Origin: Rhodovibrio sodomensis
GTDB taxonomy: Bacteria > Pseudomonadota > Alphaproteobacteria > Kiloniellales > Rhodovibrionaceae
Direction: 5' to 3'
DNA: 64,000 bases
NCBI RefSeq assembly: GCF_016583645.1
Contig: NZ_NRRL01000008.1
Coordinates: 22,499 to 86,498, forward strand
Shown piece by piece: positions 45,751-53,930 of the stretch. Positions within the stretch are counted from its first letter, which is position 1; each line of letters begins with the position of its first letter. Position numbers and translations under genes: made by a program. A model generated the notes under the pieces. That model did no database searches. It had not been told where the DNA came from and saw only the letters and a list, made by a program, of their open reading frames with translations.

Positions 45751-46163
45751 TGAAATTCCTGGTCGACGAATGCCTGTCGCCCGCGCTGGTTAACCGGCTG
45801 CAGACGGCAGGCTACCAGGCCACACATGTAACCCATCTAAATAAGAGCGGGTGGTCCGACCAGGCGCTGATGGCGGTGATCCTCGATGCGGACTGGACGT
45901 TTATAACCGGCAATGCGTTCGATTTCCGGGGGCCGGCAGGTACCCCGGGAAGTTCCGGTGGATATTCCGGCGCCAAGATCCATGCGGGGCTGATTTGCTT
46001 GAACCGTCCTTACAACGACAGCCGACGAATCCAGCTTGAACTCCTCGAGGAGGCCCTGTCGGAAATCAACGAACTCGAAGGAGACCTGGTTAACCAAGTG
46101 CTCGAAGTCACGCTTCACGACGACGACACCATCGAGGCCACTGTGTACGGCCTCCCTACGTAA
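45750..46163 (+). CDS. DUF5615 PIN-like toxin
   Basis: Protein of 137 residues. It begins MKFLVDECLSPALVNRL, with the first acidic residue of the PIN-like fold, and has HLNKSGWSDQALMAVILDADWTFITGNAFDF, which supplies the later acidic and polar residues. The insert AGTPGSSGGYSGAKI in the middle is longer than usual. DUF5615 proteins are proposed RNases paired with DUF433 antitoxins. It overlaps the antitoxin gene by one base, so the two are coupled. It has the same lower GC as its partner. Confidence 0.85.
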   Translation: MKFLVDECLSPALVNRLQTAGYQATHVTHLNKSGWSDQALMAVILDADWTFITGNAFDFRGPAGTPGSSGGYSGAKIHAGLICLNRPYNDSRRIQLELLEEALSEINELEGDLVNQVLEVTLHDDDTIEATVYGLPT

Positions 46164-46176
46164 CCCCGCCCTTCCT

Positions 46177-46213
46177 GGACTATATCCTTCATTCACGGAA
46201 GGAGTCCGGTTTT
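46177..46213 (+). terminator. Candidate terminator after the toxin gene
   Basis: GGAC, CCTTC, a seven-base loop, GAAGG, GTCC and then GGTTTT form an interrupted stem with a short T-run, 14 bp after the toxin stop. The remaining gap to xseA (46214-46372) shows nothing more. Confidence 0.4.
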
Positions 46214-46372
46214 GGCCCAACCGGTTATTACGAGACATTCTGCCAAGGTCGCCATTGGTCCGACTGCCGAGCCGTAGGCGTGGCCAAACTGCGATACGGC
46301 TGGCCGGTCGCGCACCGCGCCCCCGGCCGATCACCTGCGCCACGGGGCCGAAAAGGCACCCGGCCGCGATCC

Positions 46373-47977
46373 CTACAACAGCGACCCCTGCCCGCCGCCG
46401 TCGGCCGGCTTGCCGCGCGGCTTGCCGGTCTTCTTCGCCGGTTGGCTGCGGCTGGGCGCGGGCTTGCCCGCGGGCTTGTCCGCGGGCTGGGGCGGTGACG
46501 GCCGGTCGCCCGCCCCGGGGCCCGCACCGGCCACGGCGGACACCGTGTCGTCGGCGAAGGTGATGTCGAGGTGCTGGCCGGACGCGACATCGCGGGCGCG
46601 GGTGGCGAGTTCGCCGTCGGCGTAGACCACGGCGAAGCCGCGTTCCAGCGTCGCCTGGTAGCTGTAGCCCTCGAGCAGCCGGCCCAGTTCGTCGACCCGC
46701 TGGCGGGCGTCGCGCACGCGCTGGGCGGTAGTCTGCGTCAGCCGGCGCTCGGCGTCCAGGCCGTCGAACCGGTCGCGCGCGCGTTCGATCCGGCGGTGAC
46801 CGGCGGTGGCGATCCGCTCGCCCAGGTTGTCGACCCGCTCGCGCACCTGGGCGATCTTCTGGGTCGGCGTGGGCAGGCGCAGGCCCAGGTTGTCCGCGCT
46901 CTCCCGGCGCTGGCGCAGGAACCGTTCGACCGCGCCGCCCAGGCGCTCCGACAGGTCGTCGACCGCCTGCCAGGACTCCTCCAGCTTGCGCTTGGGATCG
47001 GGCAGGCCGCGCGCCAGCCCCTCAAGATGGGTGCGCCGGTTGTCCAGCCCGCGGGTCGCCGCCCCGATCAGCCGCCGCTCGAAGTCGGCGACCAGGTTGA
47101 CCAGCTCGCTTTTCACCGGGACCGCGATCTCGGCGGCGGCGCTCGGCGTGGGCGCGCGCCGGTCGGCGGCGAAGTCGATCAGCGTGGTGTCGGTCTCGTG
47201 CCCGACCGCCGAGATCAGCGGGATCTCCGAGGCAGCGGCCGCGCGGACCACGCTTTCCTCGTTGAAGCCCCAGAGGTCCTCCAGGCTGCCGCCGCCGCGC
47301 GCGACGATCAGCACGTCCGGCCGCGGCACCGCGCCGTCCTTCTTGAGCGCGTTGAAGCCCTGGATCGCGGCGGTGACCTGCGGGGCGCACTGCTCGCCCT
47401 GCACCGCGACCGGCCAGACCAGGACATGCCGCGGGAAGCGGTCGGCCAGGCGGTGCAGGATGTCCCGGATCACCGAGCCGGTCGGCGAGGTGATCACGCC
47501 GACCACGCCCGGCAGGTAAGGCAGCGGGCGCTTGCGCTCCGCGTCGAACAGGCCCTCGGCGGCGAGCGTCTTCCGGCGCTCCTCCAGCAGCTTGAGCAGC
47601 GCGCCCTCGCCCGCCATCTCCAGCGAGTCGACGATGATCTGGTAGGACGACTTGCCGGCGTAGGTGGTCAGACGGCCGGAGGCGATCACCTCCAGCCCGT
47701 CCTCCGGCAGCATCGAGAGCTTCTGCTTCATGCCCCGGAAGCAGACCGCGTCGAGCACCGCGTTCTCGTCCTTCAGGCGGAAGTAGACGTGGCCGCTCGC
47801 CGGGAAGCTGGGCCGCGAGATCTCGCCGCGCACGCGGACCCGCTCGAACGCGCCTTCGACCGTCTTCTTCACCGCCTGGCCGAGCTCGGTCACGGTGAAG
47901 ATCGGCTGGTTGTCGCCGCGCGGGTCGGCGTCGGACTCGAACGGCATCGGGGCGGAGGAGGCGCGCGGCTCTGTCAT
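46373..47977 (-). CDS. xseA: Exodeoxyribonuclease VII large subunit
   Basis: Nuclease subunit of 534 residues; with XseB it degrades single-stranded DNA in repair. The N-terminal OB-fold is at about residues 25-120 ([28 protein letters not shown]). The catalytic domain has [24 protein letters not shown] near 160 and [17 protein letters not shown] near 232, then [30 protein letters not shown] coiled-coil-like stretch follows, and the last 50 residues form a Pro/Lys-rich tail. It is divergent from purD across 110 bp. The small subunit gene is not in the window. Confidence 0.96.
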   Translation of the reverse strand: MTEPRASSAPMPFESDADPRGDNQPIFTVTELGQAVKKTVEGAFERVRVRGEISRPSFPASGHVYFRLKDENAVLDAVCFRGMKQKLSMLPEDGLEVIASGRLTTYAGKSSYQIIVDSLEMAGEGALLKLLEERRKTLAAEGLFDAERKRPLPYLPGVVGVITSPTGSVIRDILHRLADRFPRHVLVWPVAVQGEQCAPQVTAAIQGFNALKKDGAVPRPDVLIVARGGGSLEDLWGFNEESVVRAAAASEIPLISAVGHETDTTLIDFAADRRAPTPSAAAEIAVPVKSELVNLVADFERRLIGAATRGLDNRRTHLEGLARGLPDPKRKLEESWQAVDDLSERLGGAVERFLRQRRESADNLGLRLPTPTQKIAQVRERVDNLGERIATAGHRRIERARDRFDGLDAERRLTQTTAQRVRDARQRVDELGRLLEGYSYQATLERGFAVVYADGELATRARDVASGQHLDITFADDTVSAVAGAGPGAGDRPSPPQPADKPAGKPAPSRSQPAKKTGKPRGKPADGGGQGSLL

Positions 47978-48087
47978 GCCATCATTACTATGCTAGACGC
48001 CCCGCGTTTGACAAAACCGGTGTGCGCACGAAGCCGATCCCAAAGCCCGTCCGAAACCAACGAGCGACGACACTACGAGAGACCGCG

Positions 48088-49383
48088 ATGAAGATCCTGG
48101 TTGTCGGCGGCGGCGGCCGCGAGCACGCGCTGTGCTGGGCGCTCGCCGCCTCCCCGCTTTGCGACGAACTGTACTGCGCGCCCGGCAACGCCGGCATCGC
48201 CGAGGAGGCGACCTGCCTGGAGATCGGCGCCGAGGACGTCGACGCGCTGGTCACCGCGGCGACCGACCGCGCGATCGACCTCGCCGTGGTCGGGCCGGAA
48301 GCGCCGCTGGTCGCGGGCCTGGTCGACGCGCTGGAGGGCGCCGGCGTCAAGACGTTCGGTCCGAGCAAGGCGGCCGCCGAGCTGGAGGGGTCCAAGGCGT
48401 TCGCCAAGGAGCTGTGCGCCAAGCACGGCATCCCCACGCCGGCGTTCCAGCGCTTCACCGACGCCGAGGATGCCAAGGCCTATGCCGCCAGCCAGCCGCT
48501 GCCGATCGTGGTCAAGGCGGACGGCCTGGCGAGCGGCAAGGGGGTGACCGTTTGCCAGACCCACGGCGAGGCCGAGCGCGCGATCGACGCGGCGCTGGTC
48601 GACAAGCGCTTCGGCGCGGCCGGCGACAGTGTGATCGTCGAGCAGTGCCTGAGCGGCCAGGAGGTCAGCGCGTTCGCGCTGGTCGACGGCGAGACCGCGC
48701 TGATGCTGCCCTGCGCGCAGGACCACAAGCCGGCGTACGACGGCGACACCGGGCCCAACACCGGCGGCATGGGCGCCTACTCCCCGACCCCGCTGGTCGA
48801 CGAACCGACCGCCGAGCTGATCCACGCCACCATCCTGCAGCCGACCGTCGAGGCGATGAAAGCCGAGGGCCGGCCGTTCAAGGGCCTGCTCTACGCCGGG
48901 CTGATGATGACGCCGGACGGCCCGCAAGTGCTGGAGTACAACGTCCGCTTCGGCGATCCCGAGTGCCAGGTGCTGGTGATGCGCCTGATGTCCGATTTGC
49001 TGCCGGCGCTGATGGCGGCCTGCGACGGCGTGCTGGACAGCTTCGACATGCGCTGGTTCGCCGAGACGGCCGTCTCCGTCGTGATCGCCGCGCGCGGCTA
49101 CCCCGGCAGCTACCAGAAGGGCGAGCCGATCGGCGGCCTGGACGCGCTCAAGGCTGAAGAGGACCTGGTCGTCTTCCACGCCGGCACCAAAGCCGACGCC
49201 GACGGCAGCGTGCGCGCCAACGGCGGGCGGGTGCTGACCGTGACCGCGCTGGGCGGCACGCTGGAGGAGGCGCGCGAGCGCGCCTACACCGCGATCGACC
49301 GGATCGACTGGCCCGGCGGTTTCTGCCGGCGCGACATCGGCTGGCGCGCGCTGGCCAAGCCGACGATCGAGACGGAGGACTGA
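48088..49383 (+). CDS. purD: Phosphoribosylamine-glycine ligase
   Basis: Purine pathway enzyme of 431 residues; it joins glycine to phosphoribosylamine using ATP. It begins MKILVVGGGGREHALCWALA, the usual first beta-alpha unit. The ATP-grasp domain follows, with IVVKADGLASGKGVTVC near residue 145, PCAQDHKPAYDGDTGPNTGGMGAYSPTP-like text (in pieces), and VLEYNVRFGDPECQVL near 290. The length is standard. It stands alone, divergent from xseA. Confidence 0.97.
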   Translation: MKILVVGGGGREHALCWALAASPLCDELYCAPGNAGIAEEATCLEIGAEDVDALVTAATDRAIDLAVVGPEAPLVAGLVDALEGAGVKTFGPSKAAAELEGSKAFAKELCAKHGIPTPAFQRFTDAEDAKAYAASQPLPIVVKADGLASGKGVTVCQTHGEAERAIDAALVDKRFGAAGDSVIVEQCLSGQEVSAFALVDGETALMLPCAQDHKPAYDGDTGPNTGGMGAYSPTPLVDEPTAELIHATILQPTVEAMKAEGRPFKGLLYAGLMMTPDGPQVLEYNVRFGDPECQVLVMRLMSDLLPALMAACDGVLDSFDMRWFAETAVSVVIAARGYPGSYQKGEPIGGLDALKAEEDLVVFHAGTKADADGSVRANGGRVLTVTALGGTLEEARERAYTAIDRIDWPGGFCRRDIGWRALAKPTIETED

Positions 49384-49717
49384 GGCGGCGGGCGTGACGG
49401 GGCGATGCATCGGCGCCGCTGATGGATCCTTCGGGATGCTTGGCGTCGCACAGCTCCTCAGGCGGACGATTCAAGTTTCTCACCCCTAACTTCTAGAAGA
49501 AACATCCGAGGGGCTTGAGGCCACGTCGCCGCGCCACAGCCCCTCACCCGCCCGCGGCCAACCGGCAGACGCGAGTGCTGGGGCCGTGGCGGCGCGTGAG
49601 ACGTGACTCCGCCGGCCGGAACTGGCAGACTGCAAATTGGTCCTCGAAAGGGGACGGGCGACTTTTCGTGAAAACACGCCTTCGCGGGTTCTGGACCGCG
49701 TGTTCTGGGAGGTGGAG
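49384..49717. other. 334-bp gap after purD
   Basis: No gene supported. It contains the ten-base palindrome CTTCTAGAAG at 49490-49499 in a locally AT-richer stretch. It should hold the promoter of the small secreted protein, but no clear -35/-10 pair was found. Confidence 0.4.
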
Positions 49718-49972
49718 ATGATGAAAAGCGTGATCGCCGCCGCGGCCATCGTGGCGTTCGGTGCGACCAGCGCCGCCGCCGGCTGCGGCTGGAAGAGCTC
49801 CAATACCGTCGCCGACCTGGACGTGAAGACCGAGCGGCAGCAGACCGCCAAGCAGTCGATCCCGGCCGATGCGTCCGAAAACAGCACGCACCGTACGGCC
49901 GAGACGGACGGCAAGAGCGAGCGCCTCCAGCTCGCCGTCGATCCGCGCGCGAACGCCGCGGCCAACAACTAG
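49718..49972 (+). CDS. Small secreted or lipid-anchored protein, unknown
   Basis: Protein of 84 residues. It starts MMKSVIAAAAIVAFGATSAAAGC, a clear signal peptide; AAGC could be a weak lipobox, or cleavage may fall after SAAA. The rest is polar and probably unstructured, with many Lys, Thr, Ser and Asp (TERQQTAKQ, then HRTAETDGKSERLQ). The start has a strong GGAGGTGG site. I do not recognise it. The TAG stop is formed by the first bases of a family 1 repeat. Confidence 0.75.
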   Translation: MMKSVIAAAAIVAFGATSAAAGCGWKSSNTVADLDVKTERQQTAKQSIPADASENSTHRTAETDGKSERLQLAVDPRANAAANN

Positions 49973-50039
49973 AGCAAGATGCTGAAAGGTGAAGCCACCT
50001 CGCAGCTGAATCTTGCTCTCTCTTCAAGCATGTAGCTCT
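49971..50039. repeat. Family 1 repeat, copy 5 (hairpin A plus short tail)
   Basis: AGAGCAAGATGCTGAAAGGTG to CAGCTGAATCTTGCTCT, then TCTTCAAGCATGTAGCTCT. The tail matches the end of the diverged copy at 25800, so these two form a subtype. It starts on the stop codon of the small secreted protein. Confidence 0.85.
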
Positions 50040-50101
50040 GAGCCGTTACCGGGCGCCCGGGCCGCATGCCCGGCGCCCGGCCCTCCCCGCAAACGGCGCC
50101 A

Positions 50102-50893
50102 TCAGCCCGGGCCGTGGGTCACCAGCCGGGCCAGTTCGGCCGCCAGATCCTGCGGCATGGCGTGGTGCATCAGGTAGTCCTCGTCGAACCCGGTCACCTG
50201 ATGCAATTGGCGGATGTCCAACAGGGCGACCGACTCGCGCTTGACCGCGAGCAGCCCTTCGGCGGCCAGCTGGCGCAGCGTGCGGTTGACGTGCACCACC
50301 GACAGGCCCAGCGCATCGGCGATGATCTGCTGGGTCAGGGGCACCTGCAGCTGGTCGCCGCCGGCGAGGCCGCGCACCTTCAGCCGGGCCCACAGCTCCA
50401 GGAACAGGTGGGCGACCCGCTCCCGCGCCGACCGGCGGCCGAGGCTGACCAGGTGCTCGCCCATGATCTCCTGCTCGCGCGCCGCCGCCCAGACCAGGGC
50501 GGCGGCCAGCTGCGGCGACCGGGCAATCGTGCGCACGATCGCGGTCGGCGCGAACGGCGCGGCCGTCAGATCGCTCAGCGCGGTCACCGAACTGGTCGCC
50601 ACCGGCGTGATCGCGCCGAACAGACCGACCGCGTCGCCGGGGGTCAGGAACGACAGGATCTGGCGCCGGCCGTCCGGCAGCGTCTTCGACCGGGCCGCCC
50701 AGCCGGTCAGAATGACGTAGCTGTCCCGGCGCAGCGCGCCCTGCGTCATCAGGTCCTGACCGCGCTCGTAGCTCACCTGCGGCCGATCCAACAGGCCGGC
50801 TAGCGTGCGCCGCGCCTGCGGATCCAGCTTGGCGAACAGGTCGAGCTTGGTCAGCAGCGCCCGCGCGCCCGGAGACATGTCGTTGGTTGCCAT
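50102..50893 (-). CDS. Crp/Fnr-family transcriptional regulator without FNR cysteines
   Basis: Regulator of 263 residues. The cyclic-nucleotide-type sensor domain spans about 20-135 (YERGQDLMTQGALRRDSYVILTG). The helix-turn-helix domain lies near 185-225: VPLTQQIIADALGLSVVHVNRTLRQL. There is no cysteine anywhere in the protein, so it cannot hold the Fe-S cluster of FNR. The recognition helix lacks the ESR of FNR, so it is unlikely to be the factor that reads the TTGAT-N4-ATCAA box at ccoN. I start it at the ATG at 50893 (MATNDMSPG). An in-frame ATG 78 bases earlier gives a less likely N-terminus. Confidence 0.92.
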   Translation of the reverse strand: MATNDMSPGARALLTKLDLFAKLDPQARRTLAGLLDRPQVSYERGQDLMTQGALRRDSYVILTGWAARSKTLPDGRRQILSFLTPGDAVGLFGAITPVATSSVTALSDLTAAPFAPTAIVRTIARSPQLAAALVWAAAREQEIMGEHLVSLGRRSARERVAHLFLELWARLKVRGLAGGDQLQVPLTQQIIADALGLSVVHVNRTLRQLAAEGLLAVKRESVALLDIRQLHQVTGFDEDYLMHHAMPQDLAAELARLVTHGPG

Positions 50894-51343
50894 GGTGTGC
50901 AGGCAGACCTCTCTGTGCACGTCGCGAGCGGGCACTCTTTCGGGGAAGCGGACGCTCTGCGGGGCGCGCACGGTCGGCCTGCGTCCCGCACTCCGTTGGA
51001 CCGACTTTTACACGCGCCGATCAAGAATGACAGAAGTCGCAGCAAGCTGGAAGCGGCACGCGACTTGACGGATTCTCACGACTTCCTGACTCTAACATCA
51101 TGAAATCCGTAACTTCTCAGGCTGCGATAACGCACCGCTTCTTGTCATGGGTTGGCGATTCTCAGGTGCATGCGCGGTAAGCTCCAACCCATCGCGGGTC
51201 ACCCGGCGCGCGTCTGCGTTCCGGTCGCGTGGCCGGCGCGGCGCGGTCGACCGGTCCAGGCACCGCGCCGGGCCGTGCCGTCCGTCCGATGCAGCGTGCA
51301 GGGCCGGCGCGCCACGGCACCCAACCGAGGGAGCCGACAGACG
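50894..51343. other. 450-bp gap between the Crp/Fnr gene and a small hypothetical gene
   Basis: Holds the promoters of the two divergent genes. The AT-richer part is at about 51000-51140. No exact dyad or boxes were recognised, and the open frames here are Arg/Ala-rich. Confidence 0.4.
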
Positions 51344-51577
51344 ATGCTCACTGAAGGCCAACGCTTCGCCCTGCTCGACCGCGACGGCCGGCGCGTCGAG
51401 GACTGGGAAGTCGCGGCGATCCACCGGGCGCGTGGCGTGCGCACCCGTGCCACCCTGGTCGACCCGCGCGACCGTTTCCGCGAACTCGACCTGACGGCCG
51501 ACGACCTGCGCGACCGCCGGCGCTTCCGACCGGTCCCGGCGATCTCCCGGCATCGATCGCCAGCTGGACCCGTGTAG
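51344..51577 (+). CDS. Small hypothetical protein
   Basis: Open frame of 77 residues from the ATG at 51344, with a GAGGGAG stretch about 12 bases upstream. The product is very rich in Arg and Asp (MLTEGQRFALLDRDGRRVEDWE, cut here) and has no membrane segment. It is not recognised. Its TAG stop falls in the start of a family 1 repeat, as in four other genes, which slightly supports it being real. Confidence 0.5.
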   Translation: MLTEGQRFALLDRDGRRVEDWEVAAIHRARGVRTRATLVDPRDRFRELDLTADDLRDRRRFRPVPAISRHRSPAGPV

Positions 51578-51687
51578 AGCAAAATCGATGAAGGTCGGGT
51601 CGACCTTCATCGTAGTTTTGCTCTAACTGCCTAGAGAGAGAGCAAGGCTCAGCTGAAAGGCGGCTTCACTTTTCAGCATCTTGCTCT
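51576..51687 (+). repeat. Family 1 double-hairpin repeat, copy 6 (full, B then A)
   Basis: Full double hairpin, close to the copies at 6375 and 53071. It begins on the stop codon of the small hypothetical gene and ends about 90 bp before the 3' end of tadA, which runs the other way. Confidence 0.9.
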
Positions 51688-51774
51688 GGCGACGGCGCGC
51701 AGCCGCGGCCGGCTCATGGTCCCCGGCCGGCCGCGGCTTACTCTATCCAGATGCGAACGCCAGGCATGACCCCG

Positions 51775-52254
51775 CTAACGTCGGGCGCGGAAGAAGCGTT
51801 GCAGCAGCTCGGCGCAGGCGGTCTCGTCCAGGCCGCCGATCACCTCGGGCCGCCAGTTGCATTGCGGCTGATCGAACACCCGGGCACCGTGCTCGACCCC
51901 GCCGCCCTTGGGATCGTAGGCGCCGAAATAAACCCGGCGCACCCGCGCCAGCGCCAGGGCCGCGGCGCACATCGCGCACGGCTCCAGCGTGACATAGAGG
52001 TCGCACGCCTCGAGCCATTTCCGCCCGAGCGCCCGACAGGCGGCGCGGATCGCCAGCAGTTCGGCGTGCGCGCACGGATCGCCGTCCGCCTCCACCCGGT
52101 TGTGCGCCTCCGCCAGGATCCGGCCGTCGGCGCCGTCGACCACGACCGCGCCGACCGGCACCTCGCCGATCGCCGCCGCCTGCCCGGCCAGCGTCAGCGC
52201 CCGGCGCATCGGCGCCTGCGCACGCGCACCCGGCGGCGGCGTCATCGACGGCAT
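51775..52254 (-). CDS. tadA: tRNA-specific adenosine deaminase
   Basis: Zinc-dependent deaminase of 159 residues that turns wobble adenosine 34 to inosine in tRNA-Arg(ACG). The zinc motifs are CAHAELLAI (His and the catalytic Glu) and TLEPCAMCAAALAL. The C-terminal VRRVYFGAYDPKGGGVEHG segment is also typical. I chose the ATG at 52254, with GGAAGGG about seven bases upstream. An in-frame ATG at 52377 adds 41 Arg/Pro-rich residues with no family match. The gene is alone, flanked by two family 1 repeats. Confidence 0.93.
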   Translation of the reverse strand: MPSMTPPPGARAQAPMRRALTLAGQAAAIGEVPVGAVVVDGADGRILAEAHNRVEADGDPCAHAELLAIRAACRALGRKWLEACDLYVTLEPCAMCAAALALARVRRVYFGAYDPKGGGVEHGARVFDQPQCNWRPEVIGGLDETACAELLQRFFRARR

Positions 52255-52402
52255 GGCGACCCTTCCGGTTCTTGGCGTGACGGGTGGGGCGTTTCCAGCT
52301 AGACGGGGTGGACGGGCACTGTCGTGGGCGGTCCCGCGTGCGGTCAAGCGCCCACGGGCGTGCGAACTGGCGGGCATATTGATCCGGGGCCGGAAAGCGG
52401 CT

Positions 52403-52518
52403 AGAGCAAGATGCTGAAAGGTGAAGCCACCTTTCAGCTGAGCCTTGCTCTCTCCCTTCAGGCAGTTAGGGCAAGATTCACGATTAAGGTCGACCCGACC
52501 TTCATCGATTTTGCTCTA
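52403..52518 (-). repeat. Family 1 double-hairpin repeat, copy 7 (full, reversed orientation)
   Basis: On the plus strand hairpin A comes first and hairpin B second, so it is the reverse complement of the copies at 6375, 8984, 51576 and 53071. It lies in the gap before the DUF3775 gene and upstream of tadA. Both ends still read CTAGAGC and GCTCTAG. Confidence 0.9.
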
Positions 52519-52600
52519 GCACCCGAGAGTTGGGCCGCGGCCGGCGCCCGCGAACCGTCCACGGCATCAAGGATCACGCGACAGGCAGGGAGCGCGCCCC

Positions 52601-53029
52601 ATGCTGGACACCGACCTGGAGACGATTTGCTGGCTGATCGTCAAGGTGCGCGAGTTCGAGGTGGAAGACGCCATGCCGGCGGAGGCCGGCGACGACGACG
52701 CCACGCTCGCGCCGGATGCCGAAGACGCGTTGGCGGACGTGGACGAGAGCCGGGCCCAGGACGACCCGATCTACGCCGAGGCCAAGCGCGTGATCGACGA
52801 GCTGAACGAGGAGGCGCAGATCGAGCTGCTCGCGCTGACCTGGCTCGGCCGCGGCGACTACACGGCCGCCGACGAATGGCAGGAGGCGCTCGACGAGGCC
52901 GCCAGCCGGCACGCGGAAATCAACGCGGCCGAATACCTGCTGGGCAATCCGCTGCTCGCCGACTACCTGGAGGAGGGCTTGAGCCAGCTCGGCCTGTCCT
53001 GCGAGGGCACCGACGCCTTCTCGATGTAG
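52601..53029 (+). CDS. DUF3775 domain protein
   Basis: Acidic protein of 142 residues, found in alphaproteobacteria and of unknown function. The first part is variable and rich in Asp and Ala. The conserved part is EAKRVIDELNEEAQIELLALTWLGRGDY followed by WQEALDEAASRH and AEYLLGNPLLADYLEEGL. No signal peptide or membrane helix is seen. It lies between two family 1 repeats. Confidence 0.85.
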   Translation: MLDTDLETICWLIVKVREFEVEDAMPAEAGDDDATLAPDAEDALADVDESRAQDDPIYAEAKRVIDELNEEAQIELLALTWLGRGDYTAADEWQEALDEAASRHAEINAAEYLLGNPLLADYLEEGLSQLGLSCEGTDAFSM

Positions 53030-53070
53030 GCGCGGGTCTTCCCGCCGCCTCTCGCCCCGCCATCCCGCCT

Positions 53071-53183
53071 AGAGCAAAATCGATGAAGGTCGGGTCGACC
53101 TTCATCGTGAGGTTTGCTCTAACTGCTTGAAGAGAGAGCAAGATTCAGCTGAAAAGTGGCTTCACCTTTCAGCATCTTGCTCT
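53071..53183 (+). repeat. Family 1 double-hairpin repeat, copy 8 (full, B then A)
   Basis: Full double hairpin 41 bp after the DUF3775 stop and 19 bp before the amidotransferase ATG. It therefore occupies nearly all of the gap, and any promoter for the next gene would have to lie within it. Confidence 0.9.
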
Positions 53184-53201
53184 AAATAAAGGCCCGCTTT
53201 C

Positions 53202-53930
53202 ATGTCGACACGCCCACTGATCGGCCTCTCGCTGGACAGCGAGGAGGCCGGCGGCTGGTCCAAGATGCCGTGGTACGCGCTGCGGCAGAACTACTGCGCA
53301 GCCGTCGCGGCCTCCGGCGGCCTGCCGGTCGCCCTGCCGCACGAGGCCGACGCGGCCGAGGCCTACCTCGACAAGCTCGACGGGCTGGTGATCACCGGCG
53401 GGGCGTTCGACGTCGACCCCAGCCTGTTCGGCGCCGAGGCGAAGCACGAAACGGTCAAGACCAAGGACGCGCGCACCCGCTTCGAGCTGGCGATCCTGAA
53501 CGGCGCGCTGGCCCGCGACATGGCGATCCTGGGGATCTGCGGCGGCCAGCAGCTGCTCAACGTCGCGCTCGGCGGCACGCTGATCCAGCACATCCCCGAC
53601 CATGTGCCGGACGCGCTGGCCCACGAGCAGCCGAACCCGCGCACCGAAGCCGGGCACGCCGTGCAGCTGGTCAAGGGCACCCGCCTGCACGCGATCTGCG
53701 GGGCGGACGAGCTGCAGGTCAACTCCGCCCACCACCAGGCCGCGGCCGGGGTGGGCGACGGCGTGGTGATCAACGCGCGCGCGCCCGATGGCGTGATCGA
53801 GGGGATCGAGGCGCCCGACCGGCGCTTTTGCATCGGCGTCGAGTGGCACCCGGAGTTCCACATCTCGGCCGGCGACAAGCGGATCTTCGACGCCTTCATC
53901 CAGGCCGCGCGGGGCGACGCATCCAGATGA
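53202..53930 (+). CDS. Class I glutamine amidotransferase-like hydrolase (peptidase C26, gamma-glutamyl-GABA hydrolase family)
   Basis: Hydrolase of 242 residues. The nucleophile Cys is in LGICGGQQLLNVALGG near residue 110; the His/Glu of the triad is in GVEWHPEFH near 220. The LVITGGAFDVDP segment is typical of PuuD-type enzymes, which hydrolyse gamma-glutamyl-GABA in putrescine use. No other puu genes are nearby, so the substrate is not certain. It overlaps the following pseudouridine synthase gene by ATGA. Confidence 0.92.
   Translation: MSTRPLIGLSLDSEEAGGWSKMPWYALRQNYCAAVAASGGLPVALPHEADAAEAYLDKLDGLVITGGAFDVDPSLFGAEAKHETVKTKDARTRFELAILNGALARDMAILGICGGQQLLNVALGGTLIQHIPDHVPDALAHEQPNPRTEAGHAVQLVKGTRLHAICGADELQVNSAHHQAAAGVGDGVVINARAPDGVIEGIEAPDRRFCIGVEWHPEFHISAGDKRIFDAFIQAARGDASR

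Noticed and set aside
48008..48013. TTGACA as a -35 box for purD
   Set aside because: No -10-like sequence follows at 16-18 bases; the match alone is not enough.
50102..50893. Calling the Crp/Fnr protein an FNR oxygen sensor
   Set aside because: It contains no cysteine, so it cannot carry the Fe-S cluster.
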